Assembly: GCF_022179545.1 (NCBI RefSeq)
Contig: NZ_AP025518.1
Span: 5,952,001-6,016,000, forward strand
Direction: 5' to 3'
From: Mycolicibacterium fortuitum subsp. fortuitum
GTDB lineage: Bacteria > Actinomycetota > Actinomycetes > Mycobacteriales > Mycobacteriaceae
DNA length: 64,000 nucleotides
The notes beneath the pieces are model-generated. The model had not been told where the DNA came from, searched no databases, and worked only from the letters and a program-made list of their open reading frames with translations. The stretch's first letter is position 1, and each line of letters starts with the position of its first letter. Made by a program: the position numbers and the translations under genes. Below, in pieces: positions 37,841-46,770 of the stretch.

Positions 37841-39169
37841 GTGGCCAATCACCGTAAGCGCGGCCGTTCAGCCACTGTCGTAGTGGTGGGCGCCACTGCC
37901 GGCATGACCGCGATCCTCACCTTCGGGCAGTTCGCCGACGCGCTCGCGGCCACCCTGCCGGGCAGCGATGCCGTGGTCGGGGTGGGCGGCAAGGACGACA
38001 CCTTGGGCGAGCGGATCCCGAACAAGTTCGGCGGCAACTACGTGCCGTACGGCGGCGAGTTCGTCGAGCCGGCGGCAGATCGGTACTACCCGGTCCACTA
38101 CTCGGCCACATTGCCTATCGATTCGAGTGTGGCCGACGGACGTCAGCCATTGATCGACCAGGTCGGCATTGCCCGCACTCAGGTCGGACCGAACGGGACG
38201 GTCTACATCGTCGGCTACTCCGAGGGAAGCCTGGTCGCCGAGAACTACAAGCGCGAAATCAACGCCGGAACCGTCGATCCCGGCGGAAACGTCGAATTCG
38301 TCTACATCGCGGCACCGACCGTTCCCAACGGCGGCATCTACGCCCGCTTCCCGAACATGGGGCCGCTCGGGCTGCTCGGATTCACCAGCACCGGCGCGGC
38401 CGAGCCGTCGCCTTACGCGGAAACCTTCATCACCGTCGAATACGACCCCATCGGAGACTTCCCGGCATACGCCAACCCGCTGTCACTGGCCAATGCCGCC
38501 GCAGGATTCATCTATCTCCACGGCGACCCGACCCCGGATGCCACCGATCTCAACGATCCCGACGCAGTCATCGTGAAGACCGTCGGCAACGACACCTACA
38601 TCCTGGTCAAAACCGAACATCTCCCCTTGCTCCAACCCATCCGCGACGTATCGACCGCGATCAACACGACAGCCTTCACCGAACCGGTCCTCGGCGCGAT
38701 CGAGCCGACGCTCAAGCTCGCCGTCGACATGGGCTACACCGATCGCGATTACTCCGATCCCGCCACACCGACCCGGTTCTCGTTGATCACGCCGCCGAAG
38801 CGCATCGCAGAAACTCTGAATCAGCTGCCCGGCGCACTGCAACAGGGCGCGGACAACTTCACGGGCGGATCGCCCGCGACGGCCCCACCGTCGACGACTG
38901 TGTCACCCACGACTCTTGCACCCACCGACCGCATCGCGGCCAAGAAGCAAGCCCCCAAGGTCGTTGCGACCAACGACGAGGTCGAGACGCCGAAGAAGCC
39001 CGTCAAGCGGCCTCCCGTGCAGCGGCGCGACAACGTGCGCGACGCCATGTCCGATGTGGCCAGGAACGTCAGGGATACCTTCAAACCGAAGCCGAAGTCT
39101 GGGCCGGATGCCGGCCCCAAGCACCGGGCCAAGCCGCAACGCGCGTCGGACGGCGACAAGGCCGCCTAG
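37841..39169 (+). CDS. Secreted PE-PPE domain alpha/beta hydrolase without PE or PPE region
   Basis: A 442-residue protein with a signal or membrane-anchor segment (about residues 12-38), then a PE-PPE serine-hydrolase domain (about 60-280). The nucleophile motif is VGYSEGS, and FVYIAAPTVPNGGIYARFP and VEYDPIGDFPAY follow, typical of this family. The C-terminal 110 residues are Pro/Thr-rich then strongly basic (KKPVKRPPVQRR and later KPKPKSG), looking disordered and possibly binding an anionic cell-wall surface. GGAGG precedes the GTG at 37841. Related mycobacterial enzymes are esterases or trehalose-lipid-processing proteins; activity here is inferred. Confidence 0.8.
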   Translation: MANHRKRGRSATVVVVGATAGMTAILTFGQFADALAATLPGSDAVVGVGGKDDTLGERIPNKFGGNYVPYGGEFVEPAADRYYPVHYSATLPIDSSVADGRQPLIDQVGIARTQVGPNGTVYIVGYSEGSLVAENYKREINAGTVDPGGNVEFVYIAAPTVPNGGIYARFPNMGPLGLLGFTSTGAAEPSPYAETFITVEYDPIGDFPAYANPLSLANAAAGFIYLHGDPTPDATDLNDPDAVIVKTVGNDTYILVKTEHLPLLQPIRDVSTAINTTAFTEPVLGAIEPTLKLAVDMGYTDRDYSDPATPTRFSLITPPKRIAETLNQLPGALQQGADNFTGGSPATAPPSTTVSPTTLAPTDRIAAKKQAPKVVATNDEVETPKKPVKRPPVQRRDNVRDAMSDVARNVRDTFKPKPKSGPDAGPKHRAKPQRASDGDKAA

Positions 39170-39192
39170 GGCACGGATGTCATGCTGGGAAC

Positions 39193-40956
39193 ATGACTCG
39201 ACGGCCCATCGTCTGGTTCCTGCTGCTCGCCCTTTTTCTTGCGGTCGTCGGATGCTCGTCGTCACCGGACCCCGCTGACCGGTTCGCCGCGTTCGCCGAC
39301 GCATTGCAACGCAAAGACGCTCACGGCGCCGCCGAGCAGACCAGCGACCCCGCCGCCGCCGAGGCCGCGATCAAGTCGATGTTCGACGGCATGGGAGATG
39401 CGGCCTCGGTCAAGGTGAGCGCCGAACCCGACGAGCAGAACGGCGCGACGCTGAAGTATCAGTGGTCCTGGGGTGAGGGTGACGACTTCGGCTACGACAC
39501 CACCGGCACGACGGCCAAGACCGGGGACAACTGGCTGATCACCTGGGCCCCGACACTGCTGCACCGAGACCTCCGGGACGGCTTGCGCTTTCAGTACAGC
39601 ACCGACAGCGATCTGCAGACGCCCGTGCTCGATCGGACCGGCCAGCCGTTGATGACCTGGCAGACCGTCGGTGTCATCTCACTGGACCGCGCCCATCTCG
39701 ATTCCGCCGCTCCGCTCGCCGCGCTGCTGGCCCGGTTCGACGCGACGACCACCGCGGAATCCATCGGCGCGCAGTTCGCCTCGAACACCGACGATCGAGT
39801 GACGGTGATGAAACTGCGTGAAGACGACCTCGCTCAGGTCCGCGACCAACTGACCCGGGTCCCCGGCGTCACCGTGGCCGAGCAGGGTGAGCTCCTGACC
39901 ACCGACCGCCAACTGTCCTCGCCGGCCATCAGTGGGCTCGCACAGTTGTGGCACGACCGGATCACCAAGGCCGCCGGCTGGTCGGTCTATCTGGTCGACG
40001 GGGACGGCGCGCCCGCCCAGCGGCTCACCGCCCGACCACCCGCTCCGACCGATCCGATGCGCACCACGTTGGACCTGCGCCTGCAACTGCTCGCCCAACA
40101 GGCCGTCGCCCAGGAAACCCGGCCCGCGGTGGTAGTGGCGATCTCCGGTAAGACGGGTGGCATCCTGGCCGCTGCCCAGAACGCCGCCGCGGATCCGCAA
40201 GGCGCCATTGCCTTCTCGGGGCTCTACCCGCCGGGCTCGACATTCAAGACCATCACCACCGCCGCCGCGCTGGAGGCCGATCTGGCCACCCCGGACACGC
40301 CGGTGGCCTGTCCTGGGCGGTTGACCATCGAGAACCGGACCATCCCCAACGACGACGACTTCGACCTGGGGACAGTGCCTTTGGCGTCGGCGTTCTCCCA
40401 TTCGTGCAACACCAGCATGGCGGCACTGTCGGACAAGCTGCCCGCCGATGCGCTGACCAAGACCGCCCGCGCGTTCGGGATCGGGGTGGACTTCACCATT
40501 CCCGGGCTCACCACGGTCACCGGTCGGGTTCCGGGCGCCGACACCGCAGCCCAGCGGGTGGAGAACGGCATCGGCCAGGGCACCGTGACCGTCAGCCCGT
40601 TCGGACTCGCCGTGGCCGAGGCCAGCCTGGCGCACGGCTCGACCATCCTGCCCAACCTGGTCGACGGGGAGAAGGTGACCGCCGATACCCCGCCGGAAAC
40701 CCTTCCGGCCGACGTCACAGCGGCATTGCGGGACATGATGCGCAAGACCGTCACCGAAGGCACTGCCAGCCAGCTGAGCGACATCCCCGATCTCGGCGGC
40801 AAGACGGGCACCGCCGAATTCGGCGACAACACCCACTCGCACGGGTGGTTCGCCGGGATCGCCGGTGACATCGGATTCGCCACCCTGGTGGTGGGCGGCG
40901 ATTCGTCGACGCCCGCGGTGAAGATCTCCGGCGACTTCCTCCGCTCTGCCGGCTAG
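39193..40956 (+). CDS. Lipoprotein penicillin-binding protein (class B, PBP-lipo/Rv2864c-like)
   Basis: A 587-residue transpeptidase acting in peptidoglycan cross-linking. Lipobox AVVGC has its modified Cys at 21. An NTF2-like MecA_N-type domain (about 27-125) and dimerisation region (about 130-280) precede the transpeptidase domain (about 300-585). The three active-site motifs are intact: SxxK as S349-T-F-K352, SxN as S404-C-N406, and KTG at 537-539. The domain order matches the mycobacterial lipoprotein PBP and MecA-like PBPs. Its 3' end touches the convergent reactivase gene (4-base overlap). Confidence 0.92.
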   Translation: MTRRPIVWFLLLALFLAVVGCSSSPDPADRFAAFADALQRKDAHGAAEQTSDPAAAEAAIKSMFDGMGDAASVKVSAEPDEQNGATLKYQWSWGEGDDFGYDTTGTTAKTGDNWLITWAPTLLHRDLRDGLRFQYSTDSDLQTPVLDRTGQPLMTWQTVGVISLDRAHLDSAAPLAALLARFDATTTAESIGAQFASNTDDRVTVMKLREDDLAQVRDQLTRVPGVTVAEQGELLTTDRQLSSPAISGLAQLWHDRITKAAGWSVYLVDGDGAPAQRLTARPPAPTDPMRTTLDLRLQLLAQQAVAQETRPAVVVAISGKTGGILAAAQNAAADPQGAIAFSGLYPPGSTFKTITTAAALEADLATPDTPVACPGRLTIENRTIPNDDDFDLGTVPLASAFSHSCNTSMAALSDKLPADALTKTARAFGIGVDFTIPGLTTVTGRVPGADTAAQRVENGIGQGTVTVSPFGLAVAEASLAHGSTILPNLVDGEKVTADTPPETLPADVTAALRDMMRKTVTEGTASQLSDIPDLGGKTGTAEFGDNTHSHGWFAGIAGDIGFATLVVGGDSSTPAVKISGDFLRSAG

Positions 40957-42671
40957 CCTGCAGACAGGTGCACCAGCCCCGAAGCGACCGCGAACCGGGG
41001 ACCGTGCACCCCGTCGATGTTGGCTCGCCCCACCACCACTCCCACGCTGCGCAGGGATTCGCCGACCGTGCGCAGCAGTTCGTCGTCGAGGGCGCCGCCG
41101 CCGGCCAACACCAGCGCGGGCGGGGGCTTCTCGAATGCGGCCAGACAACGCGCGATGTTGGCCGCCACAGTCTCCTGCTTGATCGCCAGCCGGAGGCTGC
41201 GCCACTCCTCGGCCGCCAGCTTCGTGGAGAACGGCACCAGCCCGGCAGTGCCGCGGGTACACAGCCTGCCGATCGCATCGGCCGGCGCGGGTGCGTCGAG
41301 GAACAGGCGCCGCCCGTCCTCCTCGTGGGCGACATGCGGACCTTCCACCCTGATCGCCGGGGTGCGCTTGACCCGCTCCGCCAACGCACGCGGGATGTTG
41401 AGCATCCGCGCCACTGCCACGGTGATGGATTCCCCGGCTCCCGCCGCCGTCACCGTGCGCTCCGACCCGATCAGATCGATGGTGCCGCCGCCGATATCGC
41501 AGACCACAGACTCGGGCGGAAGGCCCGGCGTGGTGCGTGCACCCCGCGCGGCGGCCTCCGGTTCGGTGGCGATGGTGCGAGCCGGACGTCCGGTCAGCTC
41601 GGCAAGTGTCGTCGCCGCGTCCTCGACATGATCGGCAGCCAACAGGGCCACCACCGTGCCGCGTGCCTCGGCCACGCCGCGGCGCAGCCAGGTGCCGCTG
41701 TCCAGCGCAGCGAGGTCGGTGAAAAAGGCGTCGTCGACAGCAATTTCGCCGTCGGCCGTCGGGATCGACCGCAGCCGGATGCGCACCACGCTGCCCGGTG
41801 GTTCGCGACGCAGGATGGCGTGCGCCTGGGCGGGTGAGTACCTGACCGGCACGCCGTCGATCCTGAACTCGACGTAGTCGTCATCGACCGCGGGCGGCTC
41901 CAGCGGCTCGGTGCGCGCCGTCACCGCGATGGCCGGGGAGTCGGCGAGCTCCCTGGTGAAATCGGCGACGTCGTGGATCTGCTCGGGTCCGAGTTCCAAG
42001 GCCGCACACAGCGCGATCGGGTCGGCCAGGGCCCGGTAGGCGCGTCCCTCGGCCACCACCTCCACCGCCACCAACGCGCCGGGATTCAACCCGTCGAGCA
42101 TCACCTCGTCGACCACCGGCACAACCAGTGGAATCCTGTTGCGGATCAACACCGCATCGTCCTGAGCGGCGAGCACCCCGACGATGGACCAACCGTTGTC
42201 GACCGCGTCGGTGATCGCGGCCGCAGCGACTTCGAAATCGGTGACGTCGTCCACCGAGACGATCACCGGGCCGGGTCGAGTCTCGCCCGCGAGCTCACCC
42301 AGCGGCACATGCCGGCCGACCGCGAATCCCGCGCCTGCCGGCGTGCTGGCATCCGGCTTGCGCAAGCTGCGCACCGGTGACCGAGGAGACGGCGCCGGTG
42401 CCAGTGGGGCGGTTTCGGTGTCGACCGGCCGGATCGCCGAGAGCACAAGCTCATCGGCACGAACCTCGGCATCGACCTCGATGCGGTGCAGCAGCGCGGC
42501 CGCCCCTTCCAAGGAGTCCCGAGAACCCTTGCGGCCCCGCGTCGGCGCCTGCCCCTGGACGATGGGCTCGACGAGGCCGGCGCGGATGCGGGCCAGGACG
42601 ATCTCGGTGGTGTGGTTGCCTACGTCGATCCCGGCCACGACGCGGGTGCGGCGAAAGTCAGTCAAGGTCAC
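40953..42671 (-). CDS. Diol/glycerol dehydratase reactivase, large (ATPase) subunit
   Basis: A 572-residue DdrA/PduG-type chaperone of the actin/Hsp70 ATPase fold that removes damaged cobalamin from inactivated diol dehydratase. Phosphate-binding loops are AGIDVGNHTTEIVLA (near the N-terminus) and VVCDIGGGTIDLIGSE; LVLAGGGALDDELL is the adenosine motif. The GTG at 42671 overlaps the stop of the small-subunit gene (GTGA), setting the start; the frame is open further upstream. No separate small reactivase subunit (DdrB/PduH) is encoded nearby. Confidence 0.9.
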   Translation of the reverse strand: MTLTDFRRTRVVAGIDVGNHTTEIVLARIRAGLVEPIVQGQAPTRGRKGSRDSLEGAAALLHRIEVDAEVRADELVLSAIRPVDTETAPLAPAPSPRSPVRSLRKPDASTPAGAGFAVGRHVPLGELAGETRPGPVIVSVDDVTDFEVAAAAITDAVDNGWSIVGVLAAQDDAVLIRNRIPLVVPVVDEVMLDGLNPGALVAVEVVAEGRAYRALADPIALCAALELGPEQIHDVADFTRELADSPAIAVTARTEPLEPPAVDDDYVEFRIDGVPVRYSPAQAHAILRREPPGSVVRIRLRSIPTADGEIAVDDAFFTDLAALDSGTWLRRGVAEARGTVVALLAADHVEDAATTLAELTGRPARTIATEPEAAARGARTTPGLPPESVVCDIGGGTIDLIGSERTVTAAGAGESITVAVARMLNIPRALAERVKRTPAIRVEGPHVAHEEDGRRLFLDAPAPADAIGRLCTRGTAGLVPFSTKLAAEEWRSLRLAIKQETVAANIARCLAAFEKPPPALVLAGGGALDDELLRTVGESLRSVGVVVGRANIDGVHGPRFAVASGLVHLSAG

Positions 42672-43000
42672 CGCAACAGGCCCCGGCGCGCATACACCGC
42701 GGCCGCCTGGCGCACCAGTTCCGCACATCGCACGGCACCACGATTTTCCAAGGACGCCTGCAGCGCGTCGAGTTCGGCAGCGGTGGAGCGGTGCGGGCGC
42801 AGCGCCTCGTACAAACCCATGACTTCTTCGTCGTCGATGGTCGCCAGTTCCGCTGCCCGCCGAAAGTTCTCGGCGAGCTGCGGGTTACCGTTCTCCTCGG
42901 CGACGACGGCCTGGTGAGCCAGCGCCGCCGGATCCATCCGCAGATCCGACAGGTCCAGCTTGCCGTCGACGGCGGCCGCGACGGTGAATCGTTGGGTCAT
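42668..43000 (-). CDS. Diol/glycerol dehydratase small subunit
   Basis: A 110-residue gamma subunit of coenzyme-B12-dependent diol dehydratase (PduE/DhaE-like). It is recognised by LRMDPAALAHQAVVAEENGNPQLAENFRRAAELATIDDEEVMGLYEALRP, here described by its first and last blocks RMDPAALAHQA and DDEEVMGLYEALRP. It is coupled at both ends: its ATG overlaps the large-subunit stop (ATGA) and its stop overlaps the reactivase start. It is shorter than enterobacterial PduE (about 170 residues) because the N-terminal extension that targets PduE-type subunits is absent. Confidence 0.88.
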   Translation of the reverse strand: MTQRFTVAAAVDGKLDLSDLRMDPAALAHQAVVAEENGNPQLAENFRRAAELATIDDEEVMGLYEALRPHRSTAAELDALQASLENRGAVRCAELVRQAAAVYARRGLLR

Positions 43001-45258
43001 GCTCGTCTCACCTCCACGGTGACCGGGGACTGGCCGGGTTCGCTGGCCTCACGTTCCAACGCCACGAGTGCCACCGCCCGCGCGTGATACCGCGCCGAGA
43101 TCGACTCGTCGGTACCGCCCGTCAGGATCGGCACCGGCGCCATGCCCTTGGCGTGACGGGCGGCGTTGCGGCCGAGATCGCGATAGTTCCTGGCAGTCAA
43201 CAACGGCGCCACGCTGAACAGCTCCAGATTGGCCAGCGGGGCCAAGTCACGGCGGTGGATGAGCGCAGTGCCCTTGCCCTGCAAGCCGATTCCGATACCG
43301 GATCCGGACAGCTTGGCCGCGGTCAGACCGATCAGGCCGACGTCGATGGTCGAGCGCACCCGAACGAACCGGGGCACGCAACCCTCTTCCTCCAGGCCGG
43401 CGGACAGCTGGCGGATCACCTCGCCGATCGGCAGGCCGCACAGGCTCAGCCACACGCTGCGCCCCAGCGCCGGGGACAGCCCGATGCACACCTCCCGTGG
43501 ATCGCTGCCCTGCCGGGCGGGTTCGACCTCGGTGACGGTGATGTGACCGGCATGCTCGGCCTGGTCGACGGTGAGCTCGGTAGCGCTGCGCTGTTGGCGG
43601 ATGTCGTCGATCTCGGCCCGGCGCGCTTCGGTGAGCGTGTAACCCGTTCCGGGACCGGAGTAATCGTTGGGATCGGTGATCTTGGACAGCACCCGGAACT
43701 TCTCGTCGAAGATCGCCGAGGTCTGCAGCTGGTCACCGCGCAGGCGTTCGGCGGTGAGCCGCATGATGGCCTCGGCCTCGTCGTCGTAACCGGTGCGCTT
43801 CAGTGAGGCCACCACGTCGAACACGGTGAGTTGCTTGGCCTCGATGGCATTGGCCGCTTCCGCGACCGCCTTGGGATCGCCGGGGGGAAGATCACGGGAC
43901 CCGTTGGCGATCACGACCTCCTCGACATGGCTGTCGTCGAAATCGGCCAGCCCCAGATCGCGGTACACCGCCTGCACGGCTGTCGCGGCACGCCTCCGGA
44001 CCGCCGCCAGGCGTTCGGGCGTCACCGTGCGCAGACCACCGTCGGCACCCCAATCACGTTGCAGGACCAGGAAATCGTCCATGTCGTCGGAGTTGAAGTT
44101 CGACAGCGCGAACGCGTTGTCGTAGCGCGGGATCGAGCCGAACCCGGAGAAGATGAAATCCGCTCCTGCCAGCAGCACCGGCAGTGTGTGCGCGCTGCGG
44201 CGGATGTCGGATTCGGAGATCAGGTTGTCGTTGCCCGCGCACGACTCCAGATCCCGCATCATCACCATCAGGTTTTCGGCGAGCAGCTCTTTCATGCCGT
44301 CGGGCACGGAGGCCACCACGCCGACGCCGTCGATGCCGCCGTTCTGCACCCCCTGGGAACCGAGGGCGCGCGCCAGCGACACACAGCGCGACTCCAGGTA
44401 CAGGATCGAGCACTTCTCGGCCGCACCCATCAACACCTCGGCACCCCCACCGCTGGTGACGCGCATCTTCAAGCCGCGCGAGGCATACGCACTCGTCAGG
44501 ATCGCCTTGGAGAAGGGAGTGTCGTCACCGTCGACGAACACCTGCTCGGTGCCGTAGATGGAAATGGTCTCGGCGTAGCTGGTCAGCCCGCGCATACCGA
44601 GTCGCAGTTCCATGGCCTCTTCGATCGCGCACTGCGCCATCGCGCCGGGCGTTCCCACCTGTGAACCGATCAGCAGCGCAACAGCATTCGAGGGGGCATC
44701 GCCGAGGACCGGCACCGTCGTCTCCACCTCGCGGAACCCGTAGGCCACCGCGCTCGCGGCGTCGGCGGCGATCAGCATCGGATCGTCGAGTTGATTGGTG
44801 ACGTGCGCCTGGTTGCTCGGGGTGCGCCGGGCCCGCATCTTGGCCATCGCCATCTGCATCTCAACCGGGGTGAGCAGCGCGATGACCCGGGCCAGCTTGG
44901 CGGGCGTGGTGCCCCCGACCAGCCGTACCACCTCGGCACGCGGGACGTTGAGATCCACGGTCTTGCGGGCCAGTTCGACGTCCGGGCACGCCATCGCCTC
45001 GGCCGCGGCGTCGAGATCCAGCCCGTAGTGCGCGATGAACTCGTCGATCACGTCGAAGTCGGCGGCGGCCTTGCCGTCCATCTCCACCACCCGGCCGTCG
45101 CGCACCACCAACGATGGTTCCGGATCGTGCGGGCTGCGCATGGCCACCAGACCCAGCTCCGGATTGGTCACGCTGAACCCGTCGAGGTTCACCGGCTTCG
45201 CGTCGAGGATCCGCATCCTGCCCAGGTAGGCACCGCCGTCATCCGTCACGCCGACCAT
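42997..45258 (-). CDS. B12-dependent diol/glycerol dehydratase, fused large and medium subunits
   Basis: A 753-residue fusion. Residues about 1-550 match the alpha (PduC-type) TIM barrel that removes water from 1,2-diols by a radical mechanism (blocks SNQAHVTNQLDDPMLIAADA, MQCAIEEAMELRLGMRGLTS and NGGIDGVGVVASVPDGMKEL). About 570-753 match the beta (PduD-type) subunit (EVCIGLSPALGRSVWLSL, then GLIGLTAAKLSGSGIGIGLQ). In enterobacteria these are separate proteins. It is the first gene of a three-gene operon. ATG at 45258 is used; a GTG three codons on is possible. No B12 riboswitch fits the 46-base upstream gap. Confidence 0.9.
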   Translation of the reverse strand: MVGVTDDGGAYLGRMRILDAKPVNLDGFSVTNPELGLVAMRSPHDPEPSLVVRDGRVVEMDGKAAADFDVIDEFIAHYGLDLDAAAEAMACPDVELARKTVDLNVPRAEVVRLVGGTTPAKLARVIALLTPVEMQMAMAKMRARRTPSNQAHVTNQLDDPMLIAADAASAVAYGFREVETTVPVLGDAPSNAVALLIGSQVGTPGAMAQCAIEEAMELRLGMRGLTSYAETISIYGTEQVFVDGDDTPFSKAILTSAYASRGLKMRVTSGGGAEVLMGAAEKCSILYLESRCVSLARALGSQGVQNGGIDGVGVVASVPDGMKELLAENLMVMMRDLESCAGNDNLISESDIRRSAHTLPVLLAGADFIFSGFGSIPRYDNAFALSNFNSDDMDDFLVLQRDWGADGGLRTVTPERLAAVRRRAATAVQAVYRDLGLADFDDSHVEEVVIANGSRDLPPGDPKAVAEAANAIEAKQLTVFDVVASLKRTGYDDEAEAIMRLTAERLRGDQLQTSAIFDEKFRVLSKITDPNDYSGPGTGYTLTEARRAEIDDIRQQRSATELTVDQAEHAGHITVTEVEPARQGSDPREVCIGLSPALGRSVWLSLCGLPIGEVIRQLSAGLEEEGCVPRFVRVRSTIDVGLIGLTAAKLSGSGIGIGLQGKGTALIHRRDLAPLANLELFSVAPLLTARNYRDLGRNAARHAKGMAPVPILTGGTDESISARYHARAVALVALEREASEPGQSPVTVEVRRA

Positions 45259-45304
45259 TTTGCGCGACGAACCCTATTTGGTCTACCCATTACGCCTTTT
45301 GGCG

Positions 45305-46672
45305 TCAGGCACCCGCCGCGACCTCCAGCGCCTTGAGGGAGTCCTCCAGATGGCTGAGCATCCGCTGCAGATGCGGCACGCTGCGCCGGCACCCGACCAG
45401 GCCGAAATCCAGGTTGTCGGCATTGTTGGCCAGGGTGATGTTCATCGCCTGCCCGTCCAGCGCGATGGACAGCGGATAGTTGCCGTCCAGCCGAGCACCC
45501 TTCCAGTACAAAGGATTTCGCGGTCCGGGTACGTTGGAGATGACCAGGTTGAACGGCGGTGCCGTGGCTCTGACGAAACCGGGCACGGCCGCCAGTCCGA
45601 GCGGGGCGATCATCATCGCCGACAACGCGAGCGCCTGCACCCGCGGCAGTTCGGAGAACACCTTCTTGTTACCCCGCATCGATTCACCGACGGTGTTCAG
45701 CCGCTCGGCCGGGTCGTCCAGATCGGTACCCAAATTGCACAGGACCGTACCAACCATATTGCCGCCGGCGTCGGCCTCGTGTTCGGTGCGCAGGCTCACC
45801 GGCACCATCGCGATCAACGGCTGGTCCGGCAGCGCGTCCTGCTCCAGCAGGTAGGCGCGTAGCGCACCGGCACAGACCGTGAGCACCACGTCGTTGACCG
45901 TGAACCCGGCCGCTCGCGAGATCCGCTGGAACCGCTCCAGCGGCCAGGACTGGGCCGCGACGCGGCGGGCGCCGCCGATCTTCACGTTGAACATCGTCTT
46001 TGGCGCCGCGAACGGCAATGTGAGCTGTTGCTCCAGCAGCGCCGAACGCGCCAGCTTGACCGTCGACGGCGCCAGCCCCGCCACCGAGCCGACGGTGTCG
46101 GTGACGGTCTTGAGCACCGACGAACTCTGGCGCTCCCGCTTGCGGCGCGGTAGCGACCACGGCACCCGCACCTCGGTGTCGTCCGGATCCTCCGACAGGG
46201 TGCGCATCAACAACTTGAGCGCCGACACCCCGTCGATCAACGAATGGTGCATCTTCGTGTAGACCGCGAACCGGCCGTCGGCCAGGCCCTCGATCAGGTG
46301 CGCCTCCCACAGCGGGCGGTGCCGGTCGAGCAGGCTGCCGTGCAACCGGGAGGTCAACTCCAGCAGATCCCGCACCCGGCCCGGGGTCGGCAGCGCCGAC
46401 CGGCGCAGGTGGTAATCCATATCGACGTCGTCGTCGTAGGTCCACCCGACGTTCGCGATGCCGCCGAGGATGGTCGCCGGGTGCTTGCGGAACACCGGCT
46501 GAATATCGGTCTGGGCCACCATCTCCTCGTGCAACTCGCGCACGAAGTCGGCGTCCGCGCCCGCCGGCGGTTCGTAGAGCGCGAGGCCGCCGACATGAAA
46601 CGGGTGCTCCCGCGTCTCAGCGATCAGGAACATCGAATCGGTCGGCGACATCAGGTCCATGGGCCCATTCAA
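45305..46672 (-). CDS. Wax ester synthase/diacylglycerol O-acyltransferase (WS/DGAT)
   Basis: A 455-residue acyltransferase that esterifies diacylglycerol or fatty alcohol with acyl-CoA, making storage lipids. The catalytic HHxxxDG motif is MHHSLIDG (H142, H143, D147, G148); PLWEAHLIEGL precedes it, and the C-terminal NLVISNVPGPRNPLYWKGA is the conserved ND/NVPGP region. The N-terminal MSPTDSMFLIAETREHPFHVG block is typical of mycobacterial Tgs proteins. By location between the ligC and tadA regions it may correspond to Tgs2 (Rv3734c); that orthology is tentative. It is divergent from the peroxidase gene. Confidence 0.92.
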   Translation of the reverse strand: MNGPMDLMSPTDSMFLIAETREHPFHVGGLALYEPPAGADADFVRELHEEMVAQTDIQPVFRKHPATILGGIANVGWTYDDDVDMDYHLRRSALPTPGRVRDLLELTSRLHGSLLDRHRPLWEAHLIEGLADGRFAVYTKMHHSLIDGVSALKLLMRTLSEDPDDTEVRVPWSLPRRKRERQSSSVLKTVTDTVGSVAGLAPSTVKLARSALLEQQLTLPFAAPKTMFNVKIGGARRVAAQSWPLERFQRISRAAGFTVNDVVLTVCAGALRAYLLEQDALPDQPLIAMVPVSLRTEHEADAGGNMVGTVLCNLGTDLDDPAERLNTVGESMRGNKKVFSELPRVQALALSAMMIAPLGLAAVPGFVRATAPPFNLVISNVPGPRNPLYWKGARLDGNYPLSIALDGQAMNITLANNADNLDFGLVGCRRSVPHLQRMLSHLEDSLKALEVAAGA

Positions 46673-46720
46673 CGCCGTTGAGACCGGCCCCGACCCAGAC
46701 CCGACGAAACCCGCGAAACA

Positions 46721-46734
46721 AGTAGCCGACTACT
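46721..46734. promoter_or_regulatory. Short palindrome in the WS/DGAT-peroxidase divergent region
   Basis: AGTAG-CCGA-CTACT (46721-46734) lies 37 bases before the peroxidase start and 49 bases before the acyltransferase start. It is suitably placed for a shared operator, but the half-sites are short. Confidence 0.2.
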
Positions 46735-46770
46735 CATGCACCCGGCGCCGCGGGCACCCAAGATCGAGGC

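Noticed and set aside
39679..41262. A 527-codon minus-strand frame across the PBP gene
   Set aside because: The PBP has all three transpeptidase motifs on the plus strand; the minus frame is compositionally a shadow.
45259..45304. Possible cobalamin riboswitch before the diol dehydratase operon
   Set aside because: The gap to the upstream gene is only 46 bases, and no B12-box-like sequence was seen.
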